Position numbers and translations under genes: made by a program. The notes below the pieces were generated by a model. It was not told the DNA's origin, searched no databases, and saw nothing but the letters and a program-made list of their open reading frames with translations. Of a stretch of DNA of 64,000 nt, positions 8,697-17,757 are shown in pieces. Each line of letters starts with the position of its first letter. Position 1 is the first letter of the stretch. The DNA is from Flavobacterium sp. N502536 (GTDB lineage: Bacteria > Bacteroidota > Bacteroidia > Flavobacteriales > Flavobacteriaceae): assembly GCF_025947345.1 (NCBI RefSeq), contig NZ_CP110011.1, forward strand, positions 992,001 to 1,056,000, read 5' to 3'.

Positions 8697-9555
8697 ATTC
8701 TACAGTAATAAACTGTAACTGCTCTAAATCTCCATTGTAGATATTCACATCCACACTGTGTTTAATTCCCGGCAAAGAAGCTTTTTCTGTAAACTGCCAA
8801 AATAGCCAGTCTTCTTCAATCTTCTCTCTGTAGAAATTATAGTTGGCAATCCAGAATAAATATTCTCCAAATTCTTCTTTCAGGAAATCACCATAGTAAC
8901 GTTCTCCGGTATAAATAATCGGGCGCACCTGATAATGTGCTTCAACCTTATTCAGCCAACGTTTCAGGCCTTTTTTCAAACTGTCCAGCGACTGATTTTT
9001 AGGCAATCTTTCAATATCTAAAACGGGCGGTAAATCCCCTTTTTGCAGTTTTACGGTTTTTATAAAAAGATCCGCCTGCTCTATCGAGTTTTCGTTAGGA
9101 CGATAGTAATGATAGGCTCCGCGTATAATCTTGTGCTTTTTTGCCCCTAACCAGTTGTGCATAAACTGCCTGTCTACTTTATCATTCCCTGCCGTAGCAC
9201 GAATAAAAACAAACTGAACCGGGTATTTTTCCTCCAAAACCTCAACTTCACCCCAATGTACGGTTCCTTGAAATTCAGAAACATCAATACCAATCACTTT
9301 TCCTTTATGGTTTTCCAGAACCTGAACATTTCTAACATCTGAAAGACGTTTTTCCACAGCATCCTCTTCTAAAACTTTATTTGATTTAAAGCCAAGATAA
9401 TAAGCCAGTCCATCACGATAATGATAAACTGTTGCAAAAAAAAGCAATACTAAAAAAGAATAAATGATAAAGCGAAGTCCACTTGCCAGAATCGACCTCT
9501 GAGGTTTCGATTTGCGGGAATAAGAAGTTCTTCGGGTAGTCGTTTTTCTTGCCAT
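8695..9555 (-). CDS. GH25-family lysozyme (muramidase), membrane-anchored
   Basis: A 286-residue protein. A basic N-terminus (KTTTRRTSYSRKSK) precedes one hydrophobic span at about residues 27-43, so it is probably a type II anchor facing the periplasm. The GH25 domain follows from about residue 87: VIGIDVSEFQG, FIRATAGNDK, GAYHYYRP, then PPVLDIER with the catalytic Asp-x-Glu pair, IIYTGERYYG, and LFWQFTEKA near the end. The family cleaves the MurNAc-GlcNAc bond of peptidoglycan. It is 10 nt downstream of pssA on the same strand, so the two are probably one operon. Confidence 0.9.
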   Translation of the reverse strand: MARKTTTRRTSYSRKSKPQRSILASGLRFIIYSFLVLLFFATVYHYRDGLAYYLGFKSNKVLEEDAVEKRLSDVRNVQVLENHKGKVIGIDVSEFQGTVHWGEVEVLEEKYPVQFVFIRATAGNDKVDRQFMHNWLGAKKHKIIRGAYHYYRPNENSIEQADLFIKTVKLQKGDLPPVLDIERLPKNQSLDSLKKGLKRWLNKVEAHYQVRPIIYTGERYYGDFLKEEFGEYLFWIANYNFYREKIEEDWLFWQFTEKASLPGIKHSVDVNIYNGDLEQLQFITVE

Positions 9556-9565
9556 TCCAATAAAA

Positions 9566-10282
9566 CTACTTTTTCAAAAACACATTATTTACCACTGAAA
9601 GCAGTACATAAATAATAATAATCAACGGAATCGCGATATAATGAAGCAACAAAAGCAAAACTACAGCAATTAGCAAAAATACGATTTGCAGCCCGTTATC
9701 TTTTAGAGTAAACTTTTTAACTTTTAAGGCAAACAACGGAATTTCGGCATTCAAAATATAAGCACTGCACAAAGTAATTCCCAATAAAACCCAATGGTTG
9801 GTTAATATTTCAAACACCAATAAAGAATCTGAAAACTTCAGAACCATAGGCAAGCTCAGAATAAAAAGAGCATTTGCCGGTGTTGGCAAACCAATAAAAG
9901 AATCGGTCTGACGGGTATCAATATTAAAATTTGCCAATCGGTAACAAGAACCTAAGGTTACTATAAATCCTAAAAAAGGAATAAAAACCGAACCAATTAC
10001 TTCATGAGGGTTGGCGCTTTTCAGAAACATGGTATACATTACATAACCAGGTACCACTCCGCTGGTAACCATATCGGCCAACGAGTCTAACTGCAATCCA
10101 AGCGGACTGGAAACATTGAACAATCTGGCAAAAAAACCATCAAAAAAATCAAAGAAGATTCCCAAACAAACCATGTAAAAAGCCATTTCGTAATTGGCTT
10201 CCGAAACAAAAACAACCGCGATACAACCGCAGAATAAATTGATTAATGTGATTAAATTAGGAATGTGTTTTTTAATATTCAT
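9566..10282 (-). CDS. pssA: CDP-diacylglycerol-serine O-phosphatidyltransferase
   Basis: A 238-residue integral membrane enzyme that makes phosphatidylserine, the precursor of phosphatidylethanolamine. The CDP-alcohol phosphatidyltransferase signature D-G-x2-A-R-x8-G-x3-D-x3-D is complete (DGFFAR ... GLQLDSLAD). About seven hydrophobic spans are visible. The N-terminal MNIKKHIPNLITLINLFCG is characteristic of this subfamily. It is upstream of and co-oriented with the GH25 gene, and divergent from the PorV-like gene. Confidence 0.93.
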   Translation of the reverse strand: MNIKKHIPNLITLINLFCGCIAVVFVSEANYEMAFYMVCLGIFFDFFDGFFARLFNVSSPLGLQLDSLADMVTSGVVPGYVMYTMFLKSANPHEVIGSVFIPFLGFIVTLGSCYRLANFNIDTRQTDSFIGLPTPANALFILSLPMVLKFSDSLLVFEILTNHWVLLGITLCSAYILNAEIPLFALKVKKFTLKDNGLQIVFLLIAVVLLLLLHYIAIPLIIIIYVLLSVVNNVFLKK

Positions 10283-10420
10283 GATTTATAATTTTGACAA
10301 ATGTTGAACGGCAAATTTCGTATAAATAAGCGACATTAACAGAAATTTTTTCTATTAAAATGCTATTCCCTCAAAAGCATTGTAAACATTTTTATATGAA
10401 AAATTTAAGTTTTACAATAA

Positions 10421-10453
10421 TTTGAATTAGATGACTAAAATATTATATTTTTG
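10421..10453 (+). promoter_or_regulatory. Bacteroidota promoter of the PorV-like gene, with a leader hairpin
   Basis: TTTG at 10421-10424 and TATTTTTG at 10446-10453 are separated by 21 nt, an excellent match to the TTTG-N19-21-TAnnTTTG consensus. The predicted start is near 10460. Between it and the TTG start codon at 10495 lies a 6-bp hairpin, cagact/agtctg (10467-10480). This is the clearest promoter in the window. Confidence 0.7.
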
Positions 10454-10494
10454 ATAAAAATTAAAACAGACTTCAGTCTGCTAAAAAATATCCG

Positions 10495-11562
10495 TTGAAG
10501 AAAATCTTTGTGTTTTTATTATTTTGTAGTTGCACGATTCAGTATGCACAAACCGTTCGAAAGTATTCGAATGAGTTTATGAATATTGGTGTTGACGCAG
10601 CTGCTTTAGGAATGTCGGGTGCTGTAGTTTCTTCTACAAATGATGTTAATTCCGTTTATTGGAACCCAGCCGGTCTGACGCATCTTGAAGATCATCAAAT
10701 TTCACTGATGCACGCCAATTATTTTGCCAATATTGCGCAATACGACTACATTGGATATGCAAGTCCGATTGACGACAGAAGTGCCTGGGGAATCTCGATG
10801 ATTCGTTTTGGCGTCGATGACATTATGGACACGACCCAGTTGATCGACAATCAGGGGAATATCGATTACAATCGAATCAGGCTGTTCTCTACTGCAGATT
10901 ATGGTTTTACTTTTTCGTACGCAAGAAAATTACCGGTAGATGGTTTTCAATATGGAGTGAATGCAAAAGTAATCCGACGAGTGATTGGAAAATTTGCCAA
11001 TTCCTGGGGTTTTGGTTTTGACTTTGGACTTCAATTTGAAAGAAATGGCTGGAATTTTGGTTTGATGCTTCGCGATATTACCACTACTTACAATGTATGG
11101 AATATTAATGAAGAGGAATACAAGAAAATTGCCAATGCTATTCCGGGAGAAAACAACGAATTACCAGAAAGTACTGAGATTACTCTACCAAAAGCGCAGC
11201 TGGGAATTTCTAAAAAAATTGAATTTCACAACGATTACAGTCTTTTGATTGCAACCAATTTGAATATGCGCTTTGAGCAAACCAATGATATTATTTCGAC
11301 AAAAGCAGTCAGTATCGATCCTGCTCTGGGTTTTGAGTTTGGTTATACCGATCTTGTTTTTTTAAGAGCAGGAGCAGGAAATTTTCAAAATGTAACGCAA
11401 TTAGACAACACTGAAAAACTAAACTTCCAGCCTAATATAGGGCTTGGTTTTAAGTACAAAGGTATTCAGGTCGACTATGCTTTGACAGATTTAGGAAATC
11501 AAAGTACAGCTTTGTATTCTAATATTTTTTCTTTAAAAGTAGATTTAGGTATCTTTAGATAA
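10495..11562 (+). CDS. PorV/PorQ-family outer-membrane beta-barrel protein
   Basis: A 355-residue exported protein. It begins at a TTG with a signal peptide (KKIFVFLLFCSCTIQYAQ; cleavage expected after AQ, near residue 19). The mature N-terminus contains MNIGVDAAALGMSGA and SVYWNPAGL, the FadL-like hatch signature shared by the type IX secretion proteins PorV and PorQ and their paralogues. The rest shows repeated amphipathic strands ending in a C-terminal VDLGIFR. It may be PorV itself or a paralogue; the window holds no other T9SS gene. A consensus promoter lies upstream, and a DUF4105 gene follows 37 nt downstream. Confidence 0.82.
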   Translation: MKKIFVFLLFCSCTIQYAQTVRKYSNEFMNIGVDAAALGMSGAVVSSTNDVNSVYWNPAGLTHLEDHQISLMHANYFANIAQYDYIGYASPIDDRSAWGISMIRFGVDDIMDTTQLIDNQGNIDYNRIRLFSTADYGFTFSYARKLPVDGFQYGVNAKVIRRVIGKFANSWGFGFDFGLQFERNGWNFGLMLRDITTTYNVWNINEEEYKKIANAIPGENNELPESTEITLPKAQLGISKKIEFHNDYSLLIATNLNMRFEQTNDIISTKAVSIDPALGFEFGYTDLVFLRAGAGNFQNVTQLDNTEKLNFQPNIGLGFKYKGIQVDYALTDLGNQSTALYSNIFSLKVDLGIFR

Positions 11563-11599
11563 TATTTGTTAATCCTCAAACTTCTTAACATTTTAAATT

Positions 11600-12736
11600 A
11601 TGAAAAATGTCCTTTTCAAAAAAACACTTTTTAGTTTACTATTATTACTAAGTTTCCTGGGGTTTAGCCAGAATATCCCTTTAACAAAAGAGGCTAAAAT
11701 AAGTGTTATTACCTGCGGATTGGGTAATGAAAGTTATACTTATTTTGGTCATACTGCAATTCGCGTCGCTGACCCGGCTAACAACATTGATGTTGTTTAC
11801 AATTATGGTAATTTTGACTTTAGAACACCCAATTTTGTTGCCAAGTTTGCAAAAGGTGATCTGCAATATTTTGTAAGCGTTAGATCCTATCCTGAATTTG
11901 TAAACGATTATACAACTGAGAAGAGAAGTGTTTTTGAACAGGAGCTCATGATACCTCAGAACCTAAAGCAAACCCTTTTTAATAACTTAAATGCAACGGC
12001 ACTCTCTGAAGATCGTTATTACACCTATAAGTTTATTGATAAAAACTGTACTTCAATGGTCGTTGATGTCATCAATAAATCGCTCAATGGAGATGTTGTC
12101 ACTAAAAAAGGAGACACAACTGAAACGTACCGATCCATTCTGTTTCCTTATTTCGATGAGCATTTTTACGATCAGTTAGGAACCAGCATTATCTTCGGAA
12201 CAAAAGTAGACCAACCGGGAACCAAGATCTTTTTACCTTTCGAATTAAAAAGCAGCTTAGAGAAAACTACTTTTCAAAATCATCCTTTAGTAGGCCAAAG
12301 CAAAACTGTGCTTAATTTTGAAAAAGAAAAACCAAGTTCATGGTGGAATAACATTTACACTTATCTCCTCATACTGGCTTTTGTTGTTTTGGCGCACAAT
12401 AAAGTAGTTGATAAAATCTATCTTTTGATCTTATCTCTTATAGGAATCTTTTTTGTTACTATTGGATTCTATTCGCTGCACCAGGAACTGGCAATGAACT
12501 ACAATGTACTTTTACTTAGTCCGCTTTTGCTGGTATTAATCCTCTTTTCAATCTTAAAAAACAAAAGATGGACGTACCGCTTTGCCGTTATACATTTACT
12601 ATTTTTGGTAGTTTACGCTATTTTCATGATCAACAAAGCTCATTTCTTCATTGTTTTGCCAATGATAATTACAAGCGGATTTGTTTTAGTGAGAGTCGCT
12701 ATTCGAAATAAAAAACGTATTCCGATTATTATTTAA
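11600..12736 (+). CDS. DUF4105 membrane protein, Lnb-like (possible lipoprotein N-acyltransferase)
   Basis: A 378-residue protein with a signal peptide (to about residue 23, FSQN). The periplasmic DUF4105 domain (about 25-200) carries TYFGHTAIRV with a conserved His and FIDKNCTSMVVD with a conserved Cys, the probable catalytic pair. About five membrane spans follow (about 255-375). The same architecture is described for Bacteroides Lnb, which adds the third acyl chain to lipoprotein N-termini. That role is transferred by family only. It sits 37 nt after the PorV-like gene. Its stop codon is one base from the stop of the convergent sugar transferase. Confidence 0.78.
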   Translation: MKNVLFKKTLFSLLLLLSFLGFSQNIPLTKEAKISVITCGLGNESYTYFGHTAIRVADPANNIDVVYNYGNFDFRTPNFVAKFAKGDLQYFVSVRSYPEFVNDYTTEKRSVFEQELMIPQNLKQTLFNNLNATALSEDRYYTYKFIDKNCTSMVVDVINKSLNGDVVTKKGDTTETYRSILFPYFDEHFYDQLGTSIIFGTKVDQPGTKIFLPFELKSSLEKTTFQNHPLVGQSKTVLNFEKEKPSSWWNNIYTYLLILAFVVLAHNKVVDKIYLLILSLIGIFFVTIGFYSLHQELAMNYNVLLLSPLLLVLILFSILKNKRWTYRFAVIHLLFLVVYAIFMINKAHFFIVLPMIITSGFVLVRVAIRNKKRIPIII

Positions 12737-12737
12737 A

Positions 12738-14132
12738 TTACTGTCCGCGATAAAACAAAACTGTAGTAATCGTTTTAAAAGTAATACTTAAATCCAGAAA
12801 TATGCTGCGGTGTTTGATGTAGTATAAGTCGTATTGCAGCTTTATCAAACTCTCATCGATAGATTCTCCGTAAGAATAATTTACTTGTGCCCAACCGGTC
12901 AGTCCCGGTTTCACAACGTGTCGTGTCTCATAAAAAGGCATGATTCGGGCTATTTCATCCACAAAAAATGGTCGTTCAGGTCTAGGGCCAATAACAGCCA
13001 TATCACCTTTTAAAACATTAAAAAACTGCGGTAATTCGTCGATTCTTGATTTACGCATCATTTTACCAAAAGGAGTAATTCTTTTATCATTTGAACTAGC
13101 AAAAACAATCCCATTAGACTCTGAGTTTTCTACCATGGTTCTGAACTTATAGATTTTAAAAACAACTCCGTTTTTACCTACACGCTCCTGTGTGTAAAAC
13201 AAAGTTCCTTTATTAGCTACCAGATTCGTAATAAAAATAAAAGGAATAAAAAGGAAGCAAATAAGCAATCCCGTAATTGAAAACAAAAATTCTAAGAGGC
13301 GAACAAAAAACAGGTAGAGCTTATTGTTATTATTTCTACTAAAGGGGAAAAATCTATAAAAATCGCGGGCTATATAATGAACCGGAATACGTTGGGTTTT
13401 ACTTTCGTACACCTGCGTATATTCCCGAATAATATTTCCTGATTCTAATAAATGAAGTAATTGCTGGTAAAGATCGGCTGTAATTCCATCTGTTTTTTGA
13501 GAAGCAATAACAATCTCTGAAACCTGATTCCGAATTACAAACTCTTCTAAGTCTTTCTTTTTAATTTCTTTTACGTAGTGGAAGTTTAAATCTTCTTCTG
13601 AAATTGCATCTGAATTTACAAAGCCAATAATTCTATAATGCGGATCAACATTTTCAAGTCCCAAAACCAATTCTTCTACTTGATTTTGATCACATATTAA
13701 AACTACATTTTGAGAAAAACGGTGTGATGCCAGAAAGAAGACATAAAACAAACGCCACAATAGTAAAGTGCCCAGTATTGTAAAATAGAATATGACTATA
13801 ACTAATCGTTGTTTGGGCAAGACTGGAGATAAAACCGGTGTAAACAAATAAGCCACACTTGAAGCTGTAGCCGTAAAAATCACACTTTGAAGAATCTGTA
13901 ACTGACTGCTGGCGACCTGTAAATTGTACATTTCAAATATTACCCCAAAAGCATATACATAACTGAGGAGCAATATTATACTTAGAAAATTGCTTTTATC
14001 AAAAACAAAGTAATTATAATGAAATAGTAAACTTAGGAGATATAATGCAGACAAAATAAAAACAACATCAAAAAGAAGAAGCAAAACTTTCCTTTCCGAA
14101 ATTTCGAAATGCATTTTAGATTTTAAAAACAT
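12738..14132 (-). CDS. Polyprenyl glycosylphosphotransferase (WcaJ/WbaP type), initiating enzyme
   Basis: A 464-residue membrane enzyme that transfers a sugar-1-phosphate to undecaprenyl phosphate to start a glycan. Four N-terminal hydrophobic spans (about 15-125) are followed by a cytosolic CoA-binding-like domain. After a fifth span near 280, the catalytic bacterial sugar transferase domain shows KIYKFRTMV, SRIDELPQFFNVLKGDM, GPRPERPFF and KPGLTGWAQVNY. It is the left-most gene of the polysaccharide locus. It is one of two initiating enzymes here; the other, WecA-like, is at 50,810. Confidence 0.92.
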   Translation of the reverse strand: MFLKSKMHFEISERKVLLLLFDVVFILSALYLLSLLFHYNYFVFDKSNFLSIILLLSYVYAFGVIFEMYNLQVASSQLQILQSVIFTATASSVAYLFTPVLSPVLPKQRLVIVIFYFTILGTLLLWRLFYVFFLASHRFSQNVVLICDQNQVEELVLGLENVDPHYRIIGFVNSDAISEEDLNFHYVKEIKKKDLEEFVIRNQVSEIVIASQKTDGITADLYQQLLHLLESGNIIREYTQVYESKTQRIPVHYIARDFYRFFPFSRNNNNKLYLFFVRLLEFLFSITGLLICFLFIPFIFITNLVANKGTLFYTQERVGKNGVVFKIYKFRTMVENSESNGIVFASSNDKRITPFGKMMRKSRIDELPQFFNVLKGDMAVIGPRPERPFFVDEIARIMPFYETRHVVKPGLTGWAQVNYSYGESIDESLIKLQYDLYYIKHRSIFLDLSITFKTITTVLFYRGQ

Positions 14133-14188
14133 TTATTCTATTGTTTAGGGGCTTAAACGTGAGGCAAATGTATTATAAAAAACAGAAT

Positions 14189-15544
14189 TTAGCTGACGGA
14201 AATTTCTTCTTTTTCAGGAATTTTAATCTGAACAAAAAGAAGCGATAATCCGTACACAAAAGCAGGCGCAGCTGTTCTCATAGCAGCGTGATTTATGGTT
14301 AATAACCAAAAAATGAAAAATGAAAAAAAGTATAAATGCTGTCGATTGTTAACATACAACATTATAGGTACAGTTAAAAGTAATACGAGTCCCAAAACAC
14401 CAAATAAACCATGCTCACTTATCATACGGGTACTTTCGTTGTGTGAAGCTGCAGCTTCTCCAGAGGCTTCTTTTCTGATTTGTTTACCCATTCCAACTCC
14501 AACACCCAAAACTGGATTTTCGATGAAAAGCTTTAACTCTTCATTCATAATCTGCTCTCTGCCTCCCAAACGATCTTTCTTCTGTCTACCTCTGGCATCC
14601 TGATTCGCATAACGTTTTTCAATAAGTCCTTTCGTCTGAAAAGAAGAGTACACCCACACTCCCATACCTAATAATCCGGTTAGAATAAAAACCGATACAA
14701 ACTTTCTTCTTCCCCTGTTATTAGAAAAACGGTATAGAAAAAATAATAAACAAATAATCATGGCTATCGCCGTTATAATTCCTCCCCTTGAAAAGGTCAC
14801 GATCCCTCGGTAAGTCAAAAAAACTAACAATGCACCATTTAAAATCATCATTTTTTTCGATTTAGAGAATAGTATCAGTTGCGTAAAAAATATAAAGATC
14901 CCTAATCCGAGTATCGTTGAAACCTGATTTGGTCCAAACCCTCCGGAGGTCTCAAAATTAGATTGGGTCCCCGTTACCACATCTCTAACACTTGGATTGT
15001 ATAAAAACAAATAAACAGTTGTACTAACGATTGGCAACCCCATTGCGATTAAAACAGTTTGCAGATCGGCAAATAAGATCTTTCTTTTATACATATAGAT
15101 AGAAGATATTGCCAGACAGACCGGTCCCGATAAGTTGAAAACTAATGATTTCTTAATATCGACAGAAACACTGAAAACGGTAGAAGTAATTAAAATACCC
15201 GGAATTAATAAAATAAGAAAGAAAAAATACACAAATGCATTGGAAGAAAAATTACTGTACACCATTCCCACTAACATGAAAAAAATCACATTAATCTTTA
15301 CAAACTCATTATTAAAATTTCCTCCGGTCATTCTTAAAAACACCTCCACTCCAACTAGGTAAGCTGCTACAAGAAGAACTTCGTTATTCCTATTCTTGCT
15401 TCGATAAACAATAAAAAAACCGACAATTGGAATTAATAATGCGTACATTTTTGACAAAAAGGGTACAGCAAAGACAGCCAAGGCAATAGCAGCATGAATT
15501 AAAAGCAGATTGCTATAAGACAGTTTTATGTTTTTCATCCCCAT
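14189..15544 (-). CDS. O-antigen ligase / polymerase family membrane protein (Wzy_C)
   Basis: A 451-residue polytopic protein with about 12 hydrophobic segments. The large periplasmic loop (about 300-380) includes NPVLGVGVGMGKQIRKE and AASHNESTRMISEHG. The H-N-E(S/T) pattern before a long helix is typical of WaaL/Wzy_C proteins, which join glycans at the periplasmic face. Ligase and polymerase cannot be separated by sequence alone. It lies 56 nt upstream of the WcaJ-type gene in transcription order, consistent with one operon. Confidence 0.85.
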   Translation of the reverse strand: MGMKNIKLSYSNLLLIHAAIALAVFAVPFLSKMYALLIPIVGFFIVYRSKNRNNEVLLVAAYLVGVEVFLRMTGGNFNNEFVKINVIFFMLVGMVYSNFSSNAFVYFFFLILLIPGILITSTVFSVSVDIKKSLVFNLSGPVCLAISSIYMYKRKILFADLQTVLIAMGLPIVSTTVYLFLYNPSVRDVVTGTQSNFETSGGFGPNQVSTILGLGIFIFFTQLILFSKSKKMMILNGALLVFLTYRGIVTFSRGGIITAIAMIICLLFFLYRFSNNRGRRKFVSVFILTGLLGMGVWVYSSFQTKGLIEKRYANQDARGRQKKDRLGGREQIMNEELKLFIENPVLGVGVGMGKQIRKEASGEAAASHNESTRMISEHGLFGVLGLVLLLTVPIMLYVNNRQHLYFFSFFIFWLLTINHAAMRTAAPAFVYGLSLLFVQIKIPEKEEISVS

Positions 15545-15553
15545 TTAATATTT

Positions 15554-16642
15554 TTAAATCGCAAAAGTAATCAAAGATTCCAGCCATAAACGATACTCTG
15601 CAATAATACTTTTTTTACTAAAATTCAACTGAACCTTTTCATATAGTTTTAAAGCAAGTTTATCCCGAAATTTTTCATCAATAATAATTCTTTCGAGTGC
15701 TTCCACAAAGCCATTTAGATCATCGGATTCTACAATTAAACCCTCGATCTCTGAATCAATTACTTTTGAGACATCGCCCACATTTGTTGCTACTACAGGT
15801 AATTTTGAGAGCCCGTATTCTAAGATAGCCAATGGAAGTCCTTCTGAAAATGACGTCAAAATACCAATCTGACTTTGCATTAATGCTGAACCGGCATTAT
15901 TAGTTGAACCATAAAAAAAAACTACTTCCTGTAATTCTAAATCTACAACCTTCTTTTTCAATTCTTCAGAATAGGAATCCTGAAAGTCTTTTCCAAACAA
16001 ATGAAAGCTCCAATCCGGGAATTTATTTCTAATCCTATTGGCTGCATTTATTAGCAGTTCGTGATTCTTTTGCGGCCGCAAATTAGCAACACAAATAATT
16101 CTTTTCCCTTCTGATCCTTTTAAAACTACTTGCTCTTTTGAAATAGGAGATTCAGAGATAAAATTAGACAAATAAATAATGTCCGGGCACCATAAATAAC
16201 TTTTTGCCCAATCTTTTAAAACTTCACTTACTGAGATGATACCCGTAAAAAAAAGTGAACTTACTTTTAAAACTAAATCTTTTCTGGAGGTCAAATCTTG
16301 CGAAATTCCATAGTGATCGTGCCAGATAATTTTAATTCCTGGTAAAGTTAATTTAACTAAAACTGCAATAAAAAAAGAAGAACTGTGTGCATGAATTACA
16401 TCAACCTGATTCTTCTTTAAATATTTACGCAATATGGAAACTGCATTAAAATCAATTATTTTCCTTTTCTTTAAAAATAAATAACTAACATTCTCGTCAA
16501 TCTGATTGAATAACAATCCTTCTCTCCGTGATACAATTAAGCCAGAAAACTCGGCTTCACCAGCCAAAGCATTAGCATAGTTGACTGCCATGCGTTCTGC
16601 TCCTCCAGGCTCTAAAGAGTCAATTATTTGTACAATTCTCAT
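15554..16642 (-). CDS. Glycosyltransferase family 4 (GT-B)
   Basis: A 362-residue cytosolic or membrane-associated retaining glycosyltransferase. The N-terminal half has IDSLEPGGAERMAVNYA, the typical GT4 acceptor-side Gly-Gly loop. The C-terminal half has ICVANLRPQKNHELLI for nucleotide contact and SFSEGLPLAILEYGLSKLPV, the E-x7-E donor motif, followed by VVATNVGD. Donor and acceptor are unknown. Start and stop overlap or abut both neighbours (4-nt ATGA overlap with the upstream gene), so it is translated within the large operon. Confidence 0.88.
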   Translation of the reverse strand: MRIVQIIDSLEPGGAERMAVNYANALAGEAEFSGLIVSRREGLLFNQIDENVSYLFLKKRKIIDFNAVSILRKYLKKNQVDVIHAHSSSFFIAVLVKLTLPGIKIIWHDHYGISQDLTSRKDLVLKVSSLFFTGIISVSEVLKDWAKSYLWCPDIIYLSNFISESPISKEQVVLKGSEGKRIICVANLRPQKNHELLINAANRIRNKFPDWSFHLFGKDFQDSYSEELKKKVVDLELQEVVFFYGSTNNAGSALMQSQIGILTSFSEGLPLAILEYGLSKLPVVATNVGDVSKVIDSEIEGLIVESDDLNGFVEALERIIIDEKFRDKLALKLYEKVQLNFSKKSIIAEYRLWLESLITFAI

Positions 16643-17757
16643 TCTAATAATAGCTTTTTAAGTTCTGATTCAAAAAGATCTGTAGTATAATTTTGCGACC
16701 ACTCAATAGCTAATTCTCTTTTTTTATGTAAATTTTGCTCCTCTTTTAACATTTCATTTATCTGATTTACGTCTTTCACTAAATCCATTTCCAGCAAAAT
16801 ACCTCTCTGCCCATAATCTAATATAAAAGGTACACAGGAAACTTTACTAGCAATTGGAATACTGCCCCAGAACATTCCTTCAGCAATAGCTTTAGGCCAG
16901 CCTTCACTTTTAGATGGTAAAATAACAAAATGGCTATTTTGATATGCTTTTTTTATTGTGTCCTGATTTTGATTTCCATTCAAGATGACAAATCTTCCTA
17001 AATCATTTTCCTTAATATAATCTTCCAAATAAACCCGATCCGGGCCTTCTCCGTACAAACTCAGAATTATTTTATTTCCTTTATTTATTAAATGATGAAT
17101 TATTTTTAACGCATAAACAGAATTTTTACCCGAGACTAAACTGCCGACAAAAACAAAATTTAATGTACCATTGAAATCTTTTTCCTTAATGGTTGTTTTT
17201 TCAGATTCGGAGTAAGTTGCGGTAAAAAAAGACTTTATATTTTTGGATTGGTTTTCCCATTTCCCATAAACTAATACGGTCATGTTCCGAGTCAAAAAAG
17301 TATTATTTAAAATCCATTTTTGCATTTTATAGGAGAATGGCTGTTTACTTTTAGGATCCCAATTGCCCGCATATTTAGCTGTTTTACTTTTTCGGGGAAA
17401 TAATATCTGAACAAAACAGCCCAATAGCCCCATATTCCCGGGACACCTCAAATGAATATGGTCAGCATTTTTCATCGCTAAAAATAGATTCCACAAAACA
17501 ATTGGCAATTTAATAATTGAAATAAAGCTATTCCTAATATCAATAAAATTAAAATTTGGAACTTGTCTAAAATCAATTTTATTGTGCTGGTATGGGATAT
17601 CAATTGCGGTTCGCTCCCCTTTTTGTAGTGGGGCAACAATAAGTACTTCATCTACAAACTTAAACCAAATGTTCATTTCCCGAACATAAGGAGCATAAGC
17701 TAAAAATTCATTCTCATGCTGAATATGGACAACATGGGTTACAATTAAAAACTTCAT
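16639..17757 (-). CDS. Glycosyltransferase family 4 (GT-B)
   Basis: A 372-residue GT4-type protein. The N-terminal Rossmann half includes IHLRCPGNMGLLGCFVQ. The C-terminal half has FVFVGSLVSGKNSVYALKII and SKSEGWPKAIAEGMFWGSIPI, with the E-x7-E donor-binding element. No membrane span is seen. The sugar is not predictable. It overlaps both neighbours by 4 nt, as is usual in this operon. Confidence 0.87.
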   Translation of the reverse strand: MKFLIVTHVVHIQHENEFLAYAPYVREMNIWFKFVDEVLIVAPLQKGERTAIDIPYQHNKIDFRQVPNFNFIDIRNSFISIIKLPIVLWNLFLAMKNADHIHLRCPGNMGLLGCFVQILFPRKSKTAKYAGNWDPKSKQPFSYKMQKWILNNTFLTRNMTVLVYGKWENQSKNIKSFFTATYSESEKTTIKEKDFNGTLNFVFVGSLVSGKNSVYALKIIHHLINKGNKIILSLYGEGPDRVYLEDYIKENDLGRFVILNGNQNQDTIKKAYQNSHFVILPSKSEGWPKAIAEGMFWGSIPIASKVSCVPFILDYGQRGILLEMDLVKDVNQINEMLKEEQNLHKKRELAIEWSQNYTTDLFESELKKLLLE

